A DNA stretch of 64,000 bases from Brevundimonas pishanensis (lineage in GTDB: Bacteria; Pseudomonadota; Alphaproteobacteria; Caulobacterales; Caulobacteraceae). The translations under genes were made by a program, and so were the position numbers. The stretch lies in assembly GCF_022750635.1 (NCBI RefSeq), contig NZ_JAJKBG010000006.1, forward strand, positions 1-64,000, read 5' to 3'. This document shows, piece by piece, positions 16,148-25,989 of the stretch (position 1 is the stretch's first letter; each line of letters begins with the position of its first letter). The notes under the pieces were generated by a model, which saw nothing but the letters and a program-made list of their open reading frames with translations, had not been told where the DNA came from and made no database searches.

Positions 16148-16187
16148 CCGCCTTGCGTTTTAAATCTGACAGTGCCGTGTGCGTCCT

Positions 16188-16667
16188 ATGAGCTGGCTTC
16201 CCAAATCCCCTAAAGCCCGTCGCCGCCTGTGGGTGGTGATTGCCGCTGCGCCCGTGCTGGCGCTGGCGGTCGGCCTGTCGCTGTGGGCGATGAAGGACAA
16301 TGTGACCTTCTTCTTCTCGCCGTCCGAAGTGACGGTTGAGAAGGTGCCGACCGGGCAGATGATCCGTCTGGGCGGGCTGGTCGAAACGGGCAGTGTGGTC
16401 AAAAGCGACGACGGCTCGGTGCGCTTCAGTGTGACCGACAACGCCGCCTCGGCCATCGTTCATTTCAAAGGGGATCTGCCGGACCTGTTCCGCGAGGGGC
16501 AGGGGATTGTCGCTCAAGGCCGGTTCAATCCGGACCGCACCTTTGAAGCGACGCAAGTTCTGGCCAAGCACGACGAAACCTACATGCCGCGCGAAGTTTC
16601 CGACCGCCTGAAGGAAAAGGGCGAATGGCGACCGGAAGCGGGCGATGCCGCTGTGACGGGGAACTGA
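16188..16667 (+). CDS. ccmE: Haem chaperone CcmE
   Basis: CcmE carries haem, covalently bound, from CcmC/CcmD to the CcmF lyase. The 159-residue protein has one N-terminal membrane anchor (RRRLWVVIAAAPVLALAVGL) and a periplasmic OB-fold. The haem-binding site is AKHDETYMP with His128, intact. ATG at 16188 is preferred to an in-frame GTG at 16179. It is followed four bases later by ccmF, consistent with one operon. Confidence 0.96.
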   Translation: MSWLPKSPKARRRLWVVIAAAPVLALAVGLSLWAMKDNVTFFFSPSEVTVEKVPTGQMIRLGGLVETGSVVKSDDGSVRFSVTDNAASAIVHFKGDLPDLFREGQGIVAQGRFNPDRTFEATQVLAKHDETYMPREVSDRLKEKGEWRPEAGDAAVTGN

Positions 16668-16671
16668 TCGC

Positions 16672-18663
16672 GTGATCGTCGAACTCGGTAGTTTTGCTCT
16701 TATTCTGTCGCTGGTGCTCAGCGTTCTGGGCGCTGTCATGGCGACGTGGGGCCGTATTCAGCGTCGTCCGGTCATCGCGGGAGCTGCTTCGGCTGCGATG
16801 CTGGCGTCTGCACTGGCTATTGTCGTGGCTTTTGCGGCGCTGGTGTTCGCCTATGTGACGTCCGACTTCTCGGTCGCGAACGTCGCGGCCAACAGCCACA
16901 CCGACAAGCCCATGTTCTACAAGATTGCGGGCGCGTGGGGGAACCACGAGGGCTCGCTGCTTTTGTGGTGTCTGGTGCTGACCGCGTTTGGCGCGGTGCT
17001 GGGTCTGTCGCGTGGCCTGCCGTTTGGCCTGAAGACCTCGGCGGTCGCGGTTCAGGCCGTGCTGTCGACCATGTTCCTCTCGTTCGCAGCCTTTACGTCC
17101 AACCCGTTCAACCGACTGCTGGAAGCCCCGGTACAGGGGCGATCGCTTAACCCGCTGCTTCAGGATCCGGCCTTGGCCATCCATCCGCCGCTTCTTTACA
17201 TGGGCTATGTCGGGTTCTCGGTCTGCTTCTCGCTGGCTGTTGCGGCCCTGATTGAAAAGCGTGTCGATCCGGCATGGGGCCGCTGGGTGCGTCCATGGGC
17301 GCTGGCGTCGTGGGCGCTGCTGACTGTGGGCATCGGTCTGGGCAGTTTCTGGGCCTATTACGAACTGGGCTGGGGCGGCTGGTGGTTCTGGGATCCGGTC
17401 GAGAACGCGTCCTTCCTTCCGTGGCTGGCGGGCGCGGCCCTGCTGCACAGTGCCATTGTGACCGAGCGTCGCGGCGCGCTGGCGGGATGGACGGTCTTTC
17501 TCTCTATTCTGGCCTTCACCTTCTCGATGCTCGGGGCCTTCCTCGTGCGTTCGGGGGTGCTGACCTCGGTTCACGCCTTCGCCGTTGATCCAGAGCGCGG
17601 CATGATGCTGCTGGCCATTTTGGGCATTGCCTCGGGCGCTGCCTTTGTCCTGTTTGCCCTGCGTGCTCCGGCCATCCGTTCGATGGCAACATTCGCTCCG
17701 GTCAGCCGTGAAGGTATGCTGGTTCTAAACAACCTGTTCTTGACCACGGCGGCAGTGACTGTCCTTCTCGGCACCCTTTATCCGTTGCTGCTGGAAGCGA
17801 CGACCGGCGCGACCATCTCTGTCGGTCCCCCCTATTTCAACGCTGTCTTTGCGCCGCTGATGGCCGTGGCCTGTGTGATCCTGCCCGCCGGTCCCTTCCT
17901 TGCGTGGAAGCGGGGGGATTTGAAAGGCGCGCTCCAGCGCCTGCGCTTCGCAGCCCTGCTGGCTGTGGCGGGTGCCGGTCTGGCCTTCGTGTTGTTCGAT
18001 CCAAAGAAGGCCCTCGCAGCGGCGGGTATCGGCCTCGGCCTATGGCTGATCCTTGGGGCCATCTTCGAGGTCGCAGAACGCACGCGCGCCATGCGTGCTC
18101 CCTTGGCCGAAACCCTGCGCCGTGGGCGCAACCTGCCGCTGGGCGCGTGGGGGATGGCACTGGCTCATGCCGGCCTTGGCGTATTCATTCTGGGTGCGGT
18201 GGTGGAAACCGGTTTCAAGGTCGAGGCCGCCCGCGCCCTCCCGCTCAAGGGCGAGGTTGCCGCCGGTCCGTGGAAGGTCCGCTTGGACGAAGTCAATATC
18301 GTGGAAGGCCCGAACTATCTGGCCGAACAGGGCAAGCTCACTGTGGCTCGCGCTGACGGACGGGGCCGTGAGAAGACCGTCACCGCCGAGCGCCGCTTCT
18401 TCCCTGCCGGTGGTCAGACCACGACCGAGGTTGGTCTGGATTTCCGCGGCCTCGATGACGTCTATGTCGTGATGGGCGAGCGCGGCCAGACCGAAGCGGG
18501 CGAACAGTCTTGGGTCGTCCGCCTTTACTGGAACCCGTGGGCGCGCCTGATCTTCCTTGGGCCGCTGATGATGGCCTTGGGCGGGCTGGTCTCGCTTCTG
18601 GATCGCCGTCTGCGCGTGGGGGCAGGGCCGGGTGCTCGTCGCCGCAAGGAGGTCGGGGCTTGA
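16672..18663 (+). CDS. ccmF: Haem lyase subunit CcmF
   Basis: Large polytopic membrane protein (663 residues) that ligates haem to apocytochrome c with CcmH and CcmI. The tryptophan-rich WWD motif is present (GWGGWWFWDPVENASFLPW, about residues 234-252), as are the surrounding conserved segments GSHTDKP-like NSHTDKPMFYK and WGNHEGSLLLW. GTG at 16672 is the start. The stop overlaps the TTG start of ccmH. Confidence 0.96.
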   Translation: MIVELGSFALILSLVLSVLGAVMATWGRIQRRPVIAGAASAAMLASALAIVVAFAALVFAYVTSDFSVANVAANSHTDKPMFYKIAGAWGNHEGSLLLWCLVLTAFGAVLGLSRGLPFGLKTSAVAVQAVLSTMFLSFAAFTSNPFNRLLEAPVQGRSLNPLLQDPALAIHPPLLYMGYVGFSVCFSLAVAALIEKRVDPAWGRWVRPWALASWALLTVGIGLGSFWAYYELGWGGWWFWDPVENASFLPWLAGAALLHSAIVTERRGALAGWTVFLSILAFTFSMLGAFLVRSGVLTSVHAFAVDPERGMMLLAILGIASGAAFVLFALRAPAIRSMATFAPVSREGMLVLNNLFLTTAAVTVLLGTLYPLLLEATTGATISVGPPYFNAVFAPLMAVACVILPAGPFLAWKRGDLKGALQRLRFAALLAVAGAGLAFVLFDPKKALAAAGIGLGLWLILGAIFEVAERTRAMRAPLAETLRRGRNLPLGAWGMALAHAGLGVFILGAVVETGFKVEAARALPLKGEVAAGPWKVRLDEVNIVEGPNYLAEQGKLTVARADGRGREKTVTAERRFFPAGGQTTTEVGLDFRGLDDVYVVMGERGQTEAGEQSWVVRLYWNPWARLIFLGPLMMALGGLVSLLDRRLRVGAGPGARRRKEVGA

Positions 18664-19139
18664 GACGGATGCTGACACTGGGTCTGCTTGCGGCGCTGGT
18701 TGCCACGACGGCCTTGGCTGAACCGGCTGTGGGGCCGGATCGTCCGCTGGCCGATGCGGCACAAGAGGCGAGGGCGCGCGAGCTTTTCACCGATATCCGC
18801 TGTGTCGTCTGCCAGCATGAAGCCATTGCCGACAGTCCCGCAGCGATTGCCGCAGACATGCGTGCGCTGGTCCGCGAGCAAATCGCCGAGGGCCAGTCCG
18901 ACGAAGCGATCCGTCGCGATCTGGTGCGTCGCTATGGGGACTATGTGCTGTTCACCCCGCCCTTCCGGTGGGGGACGCTGGTGCTGTGGCTTGGTCCATT
19001 CCTGCTGGCTATCGGGGCGGGCACCGCCTTGTTCATGCGCGCACGAAGACGCAAGCCGGAAGAGGCCGCGCTGGACGAGCGCGAGGAGGCCGAACTCGAC
19101 GCATGGATCAAGGCCGACGACGAAAGCGGCCAAGCTTAA
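18660..19139 (+). CDS. ccmH: Cytochrome c maturation thioreductase CcmH (CcmL/CycL)
   Basis: Membrane-anchored thiol-redox subunit that keeps the CxxCH cysteines of apocytochrome c reduced. A signal peptide is followed by the active site RCVVCQHEAIADS (family pattern RCxxCQ), then RYGDYVLFTPPFRW and one membrane helix. A TTG start at 18660 is chosen because AAGGAGG lies seven bases upstream; ATG at 18669 is the alternative. It closes the ccmIEFH block; ccmABCDG are not in the window. Confidence 0.92.
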   Translation: MRRMLTLGLLAALVATTALAEPAVGPDRPLADAAQEARARELFTDIRCVVCQHEAIADSPAAIAADMRALVREQIAEGQSDEAIRRDLVRRYGDYVLFTPPFRWGTLVLWLGPFLLAIGAGTALFMRARRRKPEEAALDEREEAELDAWIKADDESGQA

Positions 19140-19161
19140 CAAACTCGACATCTGCGGACGC

Positions 19162-19192
19162 GGTTTTGCCCCAGTTGGGACATGGCAAAACC
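19162..19192. terminator. Hairpin after the ccm operon
   Basis: GGTTTTGCC at 19162-19170 pairs perfectly with GGCAAAACC at 19184-19192 across a 13-base loop, 22 bases past the ccmH stop. The run of T that marks a standard intrinsic terminator is missing, so it is a weak or factor-assisted terminator, or an mRNA end-stabilising hairpin. Confidence 0.5.
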
Positions 19193-19305
19193 TCGGTCAG
19201 TATCGAACCATTCTTGCATTGTAGGCATTGGCTTTAGCCAAGGGCACCTATATCCCTTGTTTGTGGAATTCACCGGATTCCAAAACGTAGACTGCAAGGA
19301 CGACG

Positions 19306-20844
19306 ATGCTGAAACGCAAGGAGTTCATTCTGGGGGCCGCCGTTGGCCTGACCTTCGCCGCAGCGGCGACGGCAGGTGGCGTCATCCAGTGGCCAGCTGC
19401 CGAGGCAGCGCCCGCATCCGCGACGCGGTTGGCACCTTCCGCAGGTGCGGCGGGTCTGGCATTCGCGCCGCCGCAGGGCGCGCCGCTCAGCTTCGCTGAT
19501 ATTTTCGAACAGGTCGCACCGGCTGTGGTGCAGATCGACGTCAAGACGCGGGTCCAGCGTCCGCGCACCATCCAGATTCCGGGCTTCCCCTTCCCGTTCG
19601 CAGCACCTGAGCGTGGCGGCGCGGAGCGGTCCGAAGAAGACACCCAACTGGCTCCAGGCAGCGGGTCGGGCTTCTTTATCTCGGCTGACGGCACCATCGT
19701 TACCAATAACCACGTGGTCGCAAACGCCGAGGAAATCACCGTTAAACTCAGCGACGGCCGCACCTTCAAGGCGCGGCTTGTGGGCCGTGACGAAGCCTCC
19801 GATCTGGCTGTGATCAAGGTGGACGGCGACGCCTTCCCGTTCGTCAGCTTCGAGCAATCCTCGGAGCCGCGCGTCGGCGACTGGGTTATCGCGGTCGGCA
19901 ACCCGTTCGGTCTGGGCGGCACGGCCACAGCCGGTATCGTTTCGGCCAAGTCGCGTGAAATCGGTGGCGGCGTCGCCAACGACTTCCTGCAGATCGATGC
20001 GGCGATCAACCGTGGCAACTCCGGTGGTCCGACGTTTGACATCTATGGTCGCGTGATCGGTGTGAACACGGCGATCTTCTCGCCGTCGGGTGGCTCGGTT
20101 GGCATCGGCTTTGCCATTCCGGCCAAGACCGCCAAGGAAATCACCGACCGTCTGATCCGCGGCGAAAAGATCGAGCGCGGCTATCTGGGCGTTCAGATCT
20201 CCGATCTCCAGCCGGACGTGAAGGAGGCTCTGGGCCTTGGCGCGGACACCAAGGGTGCCTTTGTGGCCCAGATCACGCCGGGATCGCCTGCCGCCGAGGC
20301 AGGCCTCAAGGAAGAAGATATTGTGACCTCGATCAACGGGGAGGCCGTCGACGGCTCGTCCAGCCTGACCCGCCGCGTGGCTGCCGCCAAGCCGGGTGAC
20401 CGCCTGCGTCTCGAAGTCCTGCGCGAGGGCCGCCGCCAGACGGTCGATGTGCGCGCGGGTCGTCGCCCGTCCGAGGAAGAACTGAACCAGCAGATGGACG
20501 GTACGGAATCCCCCGATGCCCCGCCGCCTGCGGTCTCGGGTACGGTGGTCGAGGGCGTGACGGTGACCGGTATCACCTCGGCCCTGCGTCAACGCTATGA
20601 CATTCCGGCCGACGTCAGCGGCGTGGTTGTCACGGCAGTCGAGGCCGGTTCCGAGGCAGGCAAGCTGGGCATGCCGCCGGGTCTGGTGATCCTGCGGGCC
20701 AATAACCGCGTGGTGACAGATGCTGCATCGTTCCGGGCAGCAGTCGATGCCGCCCGTAGTTCGGGTCGCCCCAGCGTACTGCTGATGGTCCGCTATCAGG
20801 GCGTGAACCGTTCGCTTGTCCTGCCCTTGGCCAAGAACCAGTGA
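19306..20844 (+). CDS. degP: DegP/HtrA-family periplasmic serine protease
   Basis: Do-type protease-chaperone of 512 residues that degrades misfolded envelope proteins. It has an N-terminal signal or anchor (LGAAVGLTFAAAATAGGV), a trypsin-like domain with catalytic His136 (NNHVV), Asp166 (DLAVIK) and Ser239 (RGNSGGP), and two PDZ domains (RGYLGVQI... and GVVVTAVEAGSEA...). The two PDZ modules put it in the DegP/MucD class rather than DegS. It precedes a two-component system and glnE; an 11-bp hairpin stands between. Confidence 0.95.
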   Translation: MLKRKEFILGAAVGLTFAAAATAGGVIQWPAAEAAPASATRLAPSAGAAGLAFAPPQGAPLSFADIFEQVAPAVVQIDVKTRVQRPRTIQIPGFPFPFAAPERGGAERSEEDTQLAPGSGSGFFISADGTIVTNNHVVANAEEITVKLSDGRTFKARLVGRDEASDLAVIKVDGDAFPFVSFEQSSEPRVGDWVIAVGNPFGLGGTATAGIVSAKSREIGGGVANDFLQIDAAINRGNSGGPTFDIYGRVIGVNTAIFSPSGGSVGIGFAIPAKTAKEITDRLIRGEKIERGYLGVQISDLQPDVKEALGLGADTKGAFVAQITPGSPAAEAGLKEEDIVTSINGEAVDGSSSLTRRVAAAKPGDRLRLEVLREGRRQTVDVRAGRRPSEEELNQQMDGTESPDAPPPAVSGTVVEGVTVTGITSALRQRYDIPADVSGVVVTAVEAGSEAGKLGMPPGLVILRANNRVVTDAASFRAAVDAARSSGRPSVLLMVRYQGVNRSLVLPLAKNQ

Positions 20845-20898
20845 CGGTGAAAAGTGCCCTAATCTGGGTGCAAACCTGACGAAGGCTTAACTCACGGT

Positions 20899-20930
20899 TT
20901 CGGCGGCAATCTGTTAAGGTTGCCGCCGAA
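20899..20930 (+). promoter_or_regulatory. Hairpin in front of the second response-regulator gene
   Basis: TTCGGCGGCAA (20899-20909) pairs without mismatch with TTGCCGCCGAA (20920-20930), loop ten bases. No T-run follows and the ribosome site GGAGGGG begins shortly after. It may partly terminate degP transcription, or act as an operator or leader structure for the downstream system. Confidence 0.55.
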
Positions 20931-20949
20931 TATCAATCTGGAGGGGTTC

Positions 20950-21621
20950 ATGCGAATTTTGGTTGTCGAGGACGACGCCGAGGCTGCGACCGCAATGGTA
21001 CGCGGGCTGTCCGAGGCTGGTCACGAAGTCACCCACGCCGTAGACGGTGCCTTTGGCCTGCTCGAAGCCCAAAAGGGTGGGTACGACGTCTATGTCGTGG
21101 ACCGCATGATGCCGCGCCTCGATGGCATCGGCATGGTCGAGACCCTGCGCAAGGGTGGGGACCAGACCCCCGTCCTGTTCCTCTCGGCCCTTGGCGAAGT
21201 CGAAGACCGTGTGGTCGGCCTCAAGGCCGGTGCCGATGACTATCTGGTCAAGCCCTACGCCTTTGCCGAACTGATCGCGCGCGTTGAAGCCCTGTCGCGC
21301 CGTCGCGAGACGGGCGGCGTGCAGACCGTGCTCAAGGTCGGCGAGCTTGAAATGAACCTGATCGCCCGCACTGTGAGCCGCGAAGGTCAGGACATCGACC
21401 TGCAACCGCGCGAGTTCCAGCTGCTGGAGTTCCTGATGCGCCACGCAGGCCAGTCGGTGACCCGCACCATGCTGCTGGAGAAGGTCTGGGAATACCACTT
21501 CGACCCTCAGACCAACGTCATCGATGTGCACATCAGCCGCCTGCGCTCGAAGATCGACAAGGGCTTTGATCGGGCCATGCTTCAAACCGTGCGCGGCGCG
21601 GGGTACCGGCTAGAGGCGTAA
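20950..21621 (+). CDS. OmpR-family response regulator
   Basis: A 223-residue regulator with receiver residues Asp8/Asp9, phosphoacceptor Asp51 (YVVDRMMP), and LVKPYAFAEL carrying the conserved Lys, then a winged-helix output domain (LQPREFQLLEFLMRHAG, TNVIDVHISRLRSKID). ATG at 20950 has GGAGGGG six bases upstream and is preferred to an in-frame upstream ATG. The kinase follows after nine bases. Placement behind degP suggests an envelope-stress role, but nothing in the sequence names the signal. Confidence 0.94.
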   Translation: MRILVVEDDAEAATAMVRGLSEAGHEVTHAVDGAFGLLEAQKGGYDVYVVDRMMPRLDGIGMVETLRKGGDQTPVLFLSALGEVEDRVVGLKAGADDYLVKPYAFAELIARVEALSRRRETGGVQTVLKVGELEMNLIARTVSREGQDIDLQPREFQLLEFLMRHAGQSVTRTMLLEKVWEYHFDPQTNVIDVHISRLRSKIDKGFDRAMLQTVRGAGYRLEA

Positions 21622-21630
21622 GCGCCTCCC

Positions 21631-23052
21631 ATGCGGCTGCCCTCACTCTTCAGGCGAACGCCCTTCCGTCTGACGCTGTTGTTCCTTGCCCTGTTCGTGG
21701 CAACGGCCAGCGCAGTGATGAGCTATGTCTATATGGCTTCGGCAGCCGAAGCCCGCTCTCGCGCCGAGGCCAGCGTCCGCGCCGAGGTCGAGACCCTGAT
21801 CGGTATCTACCGGACACGGGGCCGGACGGCGCTGAACCAGACGCTGATCGACCGCACGCTGCGCGGTGACAAATATCTCTACCGTTTGCGCGACGAGACG
21901 GGCCAGGTCGTAACCGCCAATATCTCGGACATCCCCTCGGGAGTGGACAGCGGCGAGTGGGAAACCTTCCGCCTCACCGTCACCGATGACGAGGGGCGCG
22001 TCCAGCGCCGCCAGTCTATCGGCATCGACACCCCTCTATCGGGCGGCGAACACCTGTTTGTCGGCGAAGACATCGGCGACATTGAAGCCTATCTGGAGCG
22101 CCTCACGCAGGCGCTGTGGATGGCCATGATCCTTGTGCTGGTCTTGGGCATCGGCGGCGGCCTGATCGTTAGCCGCCGCGTTGAAAGAGCGATGGGCCGC
22201 CTGAACCGCGTGGTCTCGGCGGTGCAGGAGGGCGACCTGAAGGTCCGTGTTCCTGTACGCAACTCCGGTGACGAACTGGACGAACTGTCCCAAGGCTTGA
22301 ACACCATGCTCGACCGGCTGGAAGGCTCGATGGCCTCCATCCGCCATGCCGGTGATGCCATTGCCCACGACCTTCGCTCGCCGCTCACGCGCATGCGCGC
22401 CAAGATGGAAGTTGCGCTGATCGACGCCGAGGCGGGGCGCATCAACGGCGTCGATGCCCTTGAACTGGCGCTTGGCGAGGCTGACAGCCTGCTCAAAACC
22501 TTCAACACCGTTCTGGCGATTGCCCGTTTGCAAGCCGGCGGGGCACCTGATCCCAAGGTGTTTGACGCCGCCATTCTGGCGCGCGACATGGCCGAGCTTT
22601 ACGAATATTCGGGCGAAGAGAAGGACATCGAGTTCGAGTCCGAGATCGAGTGCGACCTGTTCGTGGAAGGCAACCAGCCCTTCCTCGCGCAGGCACTGGC
22701 CAACCTCATCGACAACGCTATCAAATACACCCCTGCAGGCGGGGCCGTAATGTTCCGCGCGCGCCGACGCTCCGATGGGGCCATCGAATATTCGGTCACC
22801 GACAATGGACCGGGCATCCCCGAGGAAGACCGCGAGCGGGTGCTGCAACGGTTCGTGCGCCTGGACAGCAGCCGCACGGAAGCGGGCTCGGGCCTGGGCC
22901 TGTCGCTGGTGACCGCGGTCGCCGAGGCGCACGGTGGCCGGATCGAACTGGACGAGGGGCCCGGCGCATTTGATGGACGCGGGCCGGGACTTCGTGTTGC
23001 GTTGGTCCTGCCTCCCGCATCTCCGCCCGAAGACACTGCCGAAGCCGAATGA
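21631..23052 (+). CDS. Membrane sensor histidine kinase
   Basis: A 473-residue kinase: membrane helices near residues 12-34 and 164-184, a periplasmic domain between them, a HAMP segment (RRVERAMGRLNRVVSAVQEGD), phosphoacceptor block DAIAHDLRSPLTR with His246, N-box NLIDNAIKYTP, G1 DNGPGIP and G2 GSGLGLSLV. It pairs with the preceding regulator. Its last codons overlap the glnE start as ATGA, an unusual coupling of a membrane sensor to nitrogen-assimilation control. Confidence 0.94.
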   Translation: MRLPSLFRRTPFRLTLLFLALFVATASAVMSYVYMASAAEARSRAEASVRAEVETLIGIYRTRGRTALNQTLIDRTLRGDKYLYRLRDETGQVVTANISDIPSGVDSGEWETFRLTVTDDEGRVQRRQSIGIDTPLSGGEHLFVGEDIGDIEAYLERLTQALWMAMILVLVLGIGGGLIVSRRVERAMGRLNRVVSAVQEGDLKVRVPVRNSGDELDELSQGLNTMLDRLEGSMASIRHAGDAIAHDLRSPLTRMRAKMEVALIDAEAGRINGVDALELALGEADSLLKTFNTVLAIARLQAGGAPDPKVFDAAILARDMAELYEYSGEEKDIEFESEIECDLFVEGNQPFLAQALANLIDNAIKYTPAGGAVMFRARRRSDGAIEYSVTDNGPGIPEEDRERVLQRFVRLDSSRTEAGSGLGLSLVTAVAEAHGGRIELDEGPGAFDGRGPGLRVALVLPPASPPEDTAEAE

Positions 23053-25952
23053 CTGAAACAGCCTCCCGCCTGATAGATCTCATCAGCCCTTGCGGGCCGG
23101 TCACCGATCAGGACGCCGCCCAGCGCCTCTATGAGAGATTGTCGGAAGCGGCCGACGAGGCTGGCTGGCGTGACGATTTGGAGGCGGCGTGGCCCTCACT
23201 GGCTCCGGTATTTGCGGCCTCGCAGTATTTGGGCGGGATTGCCCGTCGCTGGCCCGCTATTTTGCATCGCGTGCTGACGACCCCGCCGGATGAGAGGCTT
23301 GCGGCGCTTCTGGCTGAAACCGAAGCTCTGGACGGGCCGCCCGACGAGACCAAATCGGCTCTGCGCCTTCTGAAGGCCGAACTGCATTTGATGACCGCCC
23401 TGTCCGATCTGGGCGGTGCATGGTCGTTGGACCAGGTCACAGGCGCGATTGCCCGCTTTGCTGATGCAGCCGCGCAGGCGGCCCTTGCGTCTGCAGCCTC
23501 CGGCTGGCGTCGCCGTGGGAAACTAACGTCGGCGGCCGATGATCCGCGCGGACCTGTGCCCGGCCTGTTTGTCCTGGCCATGGGCAAGGGCGGGGCGTTC
23601 GAGTTGAACTATTCGTCCGACATCGACCTCAGCCTGTTCTACGATCCCGAAGTCGTCGCCAGTGTGCTGGACGACAGCGTCGAGCCGCAGAATTTCTGCA
23701 ACCGTTTGGCTCAAGGTCTGGCGACCCTGCTGACGGAACGGACGGCCGATGGCTATGTCTTCCGCGTGGACCTGCGCCTGCGTCCGGATCCGTCCTCAAC
23801 GCCGCCGGTGGTCGCGGCACCGATGGCCCTGACCTACTACGAAGGCGTCGGCCAGAACTGGGAGCGTGCGGCCTTTATCAAGGCGCGGGTCTGTGCAGGC
23901 GACCAGGCCGAAGGCGCCGAGTTCCTCAAGGCGCTCAAGCCCTTCATCTGGCGCCGCAGTCTGGATTATCAGGCGGTGCTGGATATCCAGTCGATCAAGA
24001 AACAGATCCATACCTATAAGACCGGCGAAGGCCTTGAAGCTGCAGGGGCGAACCTCAAGCTTGGGCGCGGCGGCATCCGCGAGATCGAGTTCTTCGTTCA
24101 GACACAGCAGTTGATCCTCGGCGGTCGTAATCCTCAACTGCGCTCGCCCCGTACACTGGATGCTTTGGAGGCCCTGACCGAGGCGGGTCACATCACGCCC
24201 CAAACCTGCGACCAGTTGAAGGCGGCCTATCGGGTCCTGCGCGATCTCGAACACCGCGTGCAAATGCTCCAGGACGAGCAGACGCACGCCCTGCCAGCCG
24301 ATCCGGAGACCCGCGCCAAGGTGGCCGCCCTTTATGGCGAAGATGATCTAGCCGAGTTTGATCGCCGGATCGAAGAACTGCTGGTCAGCGTCAACGGCAT
24401 CTATGGCGAACTGTTCAGTGAAGGCGAGCAGCTTTCGTCCGACTTCGGCAGTCTGGTTTTCACCGGCGTGGAAAACGATCCGGGCACGCTGGAAACCCTC
24501 GCCCGCATGGGCTTTACCGAGGCCGCCAGCGTGTCGGAGACTATCCGAAACTGGCATCATGGCCACATCAACGCCACCCGCTCGGCGCGTGGGCGCGAAC
24601 TGTTTACCCGACTGGCTCCAAGGCTGCTCGAAGCGGTGGCCGCAACCGGTGCGCCCGATGCCGCCTTCCGTCGCTTTGCCACCTTCTTCTCTGGACTGAA
24701 GGCAGGCGTGCAGGTGCAGGCGTTGTTCCTGAACCAGCCGCGATTGTTCGAGATGGTCGTGGGCGTCATGGCCTTTGCGCCGCGTCTGGCGCGTATTCTG
24801 GGCCGCCAGCCGCAAGCGCTGGATGGCGTGCTGGATGCCCGCTTCCTCATCCCACTGGGCGAGGACACGGGCGTGGTGGACCAGTTGATCGCCGAGGCCG
24901 CAGAGGCGGGCGATTTTGAAAACGCGATGAATGTGGTGCGCCGCCTGCAACGCGAGCAGGCGTTCCGCATCGGCATGAACGTGATTACCGGACGGGCGTC
25001 GGCGGTTCAGGCGGGGCTGACCAATACCTCCCTGGCCGACGGCTGTATGAAAGCCCTGTCGCCTGCTGCACTGGCCGAGGCCGAGCGCATGGGCGGCAAG
25101 CTTGCGGGCGGCGAAGTGGCCGTCGTGGCGCTGGGCAAGGCCGGCTCGCGTGAGATGACGGCAGGGTCCGATCTGGACCTGATGACTATTTACAACGCAC
25201 CCGCCGATGCGGTCACAGATGCCAAGGGTTGGGGGGCGGAGACCTTTTTCGGACGCTTTACCCAGCGGTTGATCGCGGCCCTGTCGGCCCATACCGCCGA
25301 GGGCGGGCTTTACGAGGTCGACATGCGCCTGCGCCCCACGGGGTCGAAGGGACCGGTGTCGGTGCGGCTGAACAGCTTCGTAGAATACTACGCGCAGGAA
25401 GCCGACACATGGGAGTTCATGGCCCTGACGCGCGCCCGCGTCGTGTGGGCGACCAGCGACCGTTTCGCCAAACAGGTCGCCGATACGCTCGAGGCCGTCT
25501 TGCGGCGTCCGAGACCGGGTGTCGATGTGGGGGCTGATGTCCGCAAGATGCGCGACCTGATGGACCGCGAGCGCAGGCCCAAGGGCTTCTGGGACATGAA
25601 GCTGACCCCGGGCGCGCAGGTGGACGCAGAGTTCGTCGGCCAGTACCGCCAGCTGATGCATGCCGCCAATCGCGGAGCGCTGACAGTATCGACCCTAGAG
25701 GCGCTGACGGACGATCCGCTGCTGGCGGAATCCTGGCGCTACCACCAGCATCTAGCGCAGATCATGGCCTGTGCCTTCGATGGGCGCGGAGACCCTGATC
25801 AGGAGCCGGCCGGTTTCCAGCAGGCGCTGGCAAAGTCGGCGGGCGAAGAAGACTTCGAGGCCTTGAAGGCCGCCCTGGTGCGACTGCGCCAATCGGCCCG
25901 CGTTGCGTTCGATCAGGTCCTGCCCGAGGTCAAAGAACCGGAAAGCCATTAG
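23049..25952 (+). CDS. glnE: Bifunctional glutamine synthetase adenylyltransferase/deadenylylase
   Basis: GlnE adds and removes AMP on glutamine synthetase in response to PII and glutamine. At 967 residues it has the full two-domain length. The N-terminal deadenylylase active site is GKGGAFELNYSSDIDLS (about 180-196) and the C-terminal adenylyltransferase site is GKAGSREMTAGSDLDLM (about 695-711), both with the SDxD metal-binding pattern. The ATG overlaps the upstream kinase stop by four bases, so GlnE output may follow translation of that kinase. Confidence 0.96.
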   Translation: MTETASRLIDLISPCGPVTDQDAAQRLYERLSEAADEAGWRDDLEAAWPSLAPVFAASQYLGGIARRWPAILHRVLTTPPDERLAALLAETEALDGPPDETKSALRLLKAELHLMTALSDLGGAWSLDQVTGAIARFADAAAQAALASAASGWRRRGKLTSAADDPRGPVPGLFVLAMGKGGAFELNYSSDIDLSLFYDPEVVASVLDDSVEPQNFCNRLAQGLATLLTERTADGYVFRVDLRLRPDPSSTPPVVAAPMALTYYEGVGQNWERAAFIKARVCAGDQAEGAEFLKALKPFIWRRSLDYQAVLDIQSIKKQIHTYKTGEGLEAAGANLKLGRGGIREIEFFVQTQQLILGGRNPQLRSPRTLDALEALTEAGHITPQTCDQLKAAYRVLRDLEHRVQMLQDEQTHALPADPETRAKVAALYGEDDLAEFDRRIEELLVSVNGIYGELFSEGEQLSSDFGSLVFTGVENDPGTLETLARMGFTEAASVSETIRNWHHGHINATRSARGRELFTRLAPRLLEAVAATGAPDAAFRRFATFFSGLKAGVQVQALFLNQPRLFEMVVGVMAFAPRLARILGRQPQALDGVLDARFLIPLGEDTGVVDQLIAEAAEAGDFENAMNVVRRLQREQAFRIGMNVITGRASAVQAGLTNTSLADGCMKALSPAALAEAERMGGKLAGGEVAVVALGKAGSREMTAGSDLDLMTIYNAPADAVTDAKGWGAETFFGRFTQRLIAALSAHTAEGGLYEVDMRLRPTGSKGPVSVRLNSFVEYYAQEADTWEFMALTRARVVWATSDRFAKQVADTLEAVLRRPRPGVDVGADVRKMRDLMDRERRPKGFWDMKLTPGAQVDAEFVGQYRQLMHAANRGALTVSTLEALTDDPLLAESWRYHQHLAQIMACAFDGRGDPDQEPAGFQQALAKSAGEEDFEALKAALVRLRQSARVAFDQVLPEVKEPESH

Positions 25953-25989
25953 GCGAACAGCACTATCGACGGAACTTCCGATGCCGCGC

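Noticed and set aside
19228-19241. Short hairpin TTGGCT/AGCCAA before degP
   Set aside because: Six base pairs with a two-base loop is too small to call a terminator or operator, and no neighbouring signal supports it.
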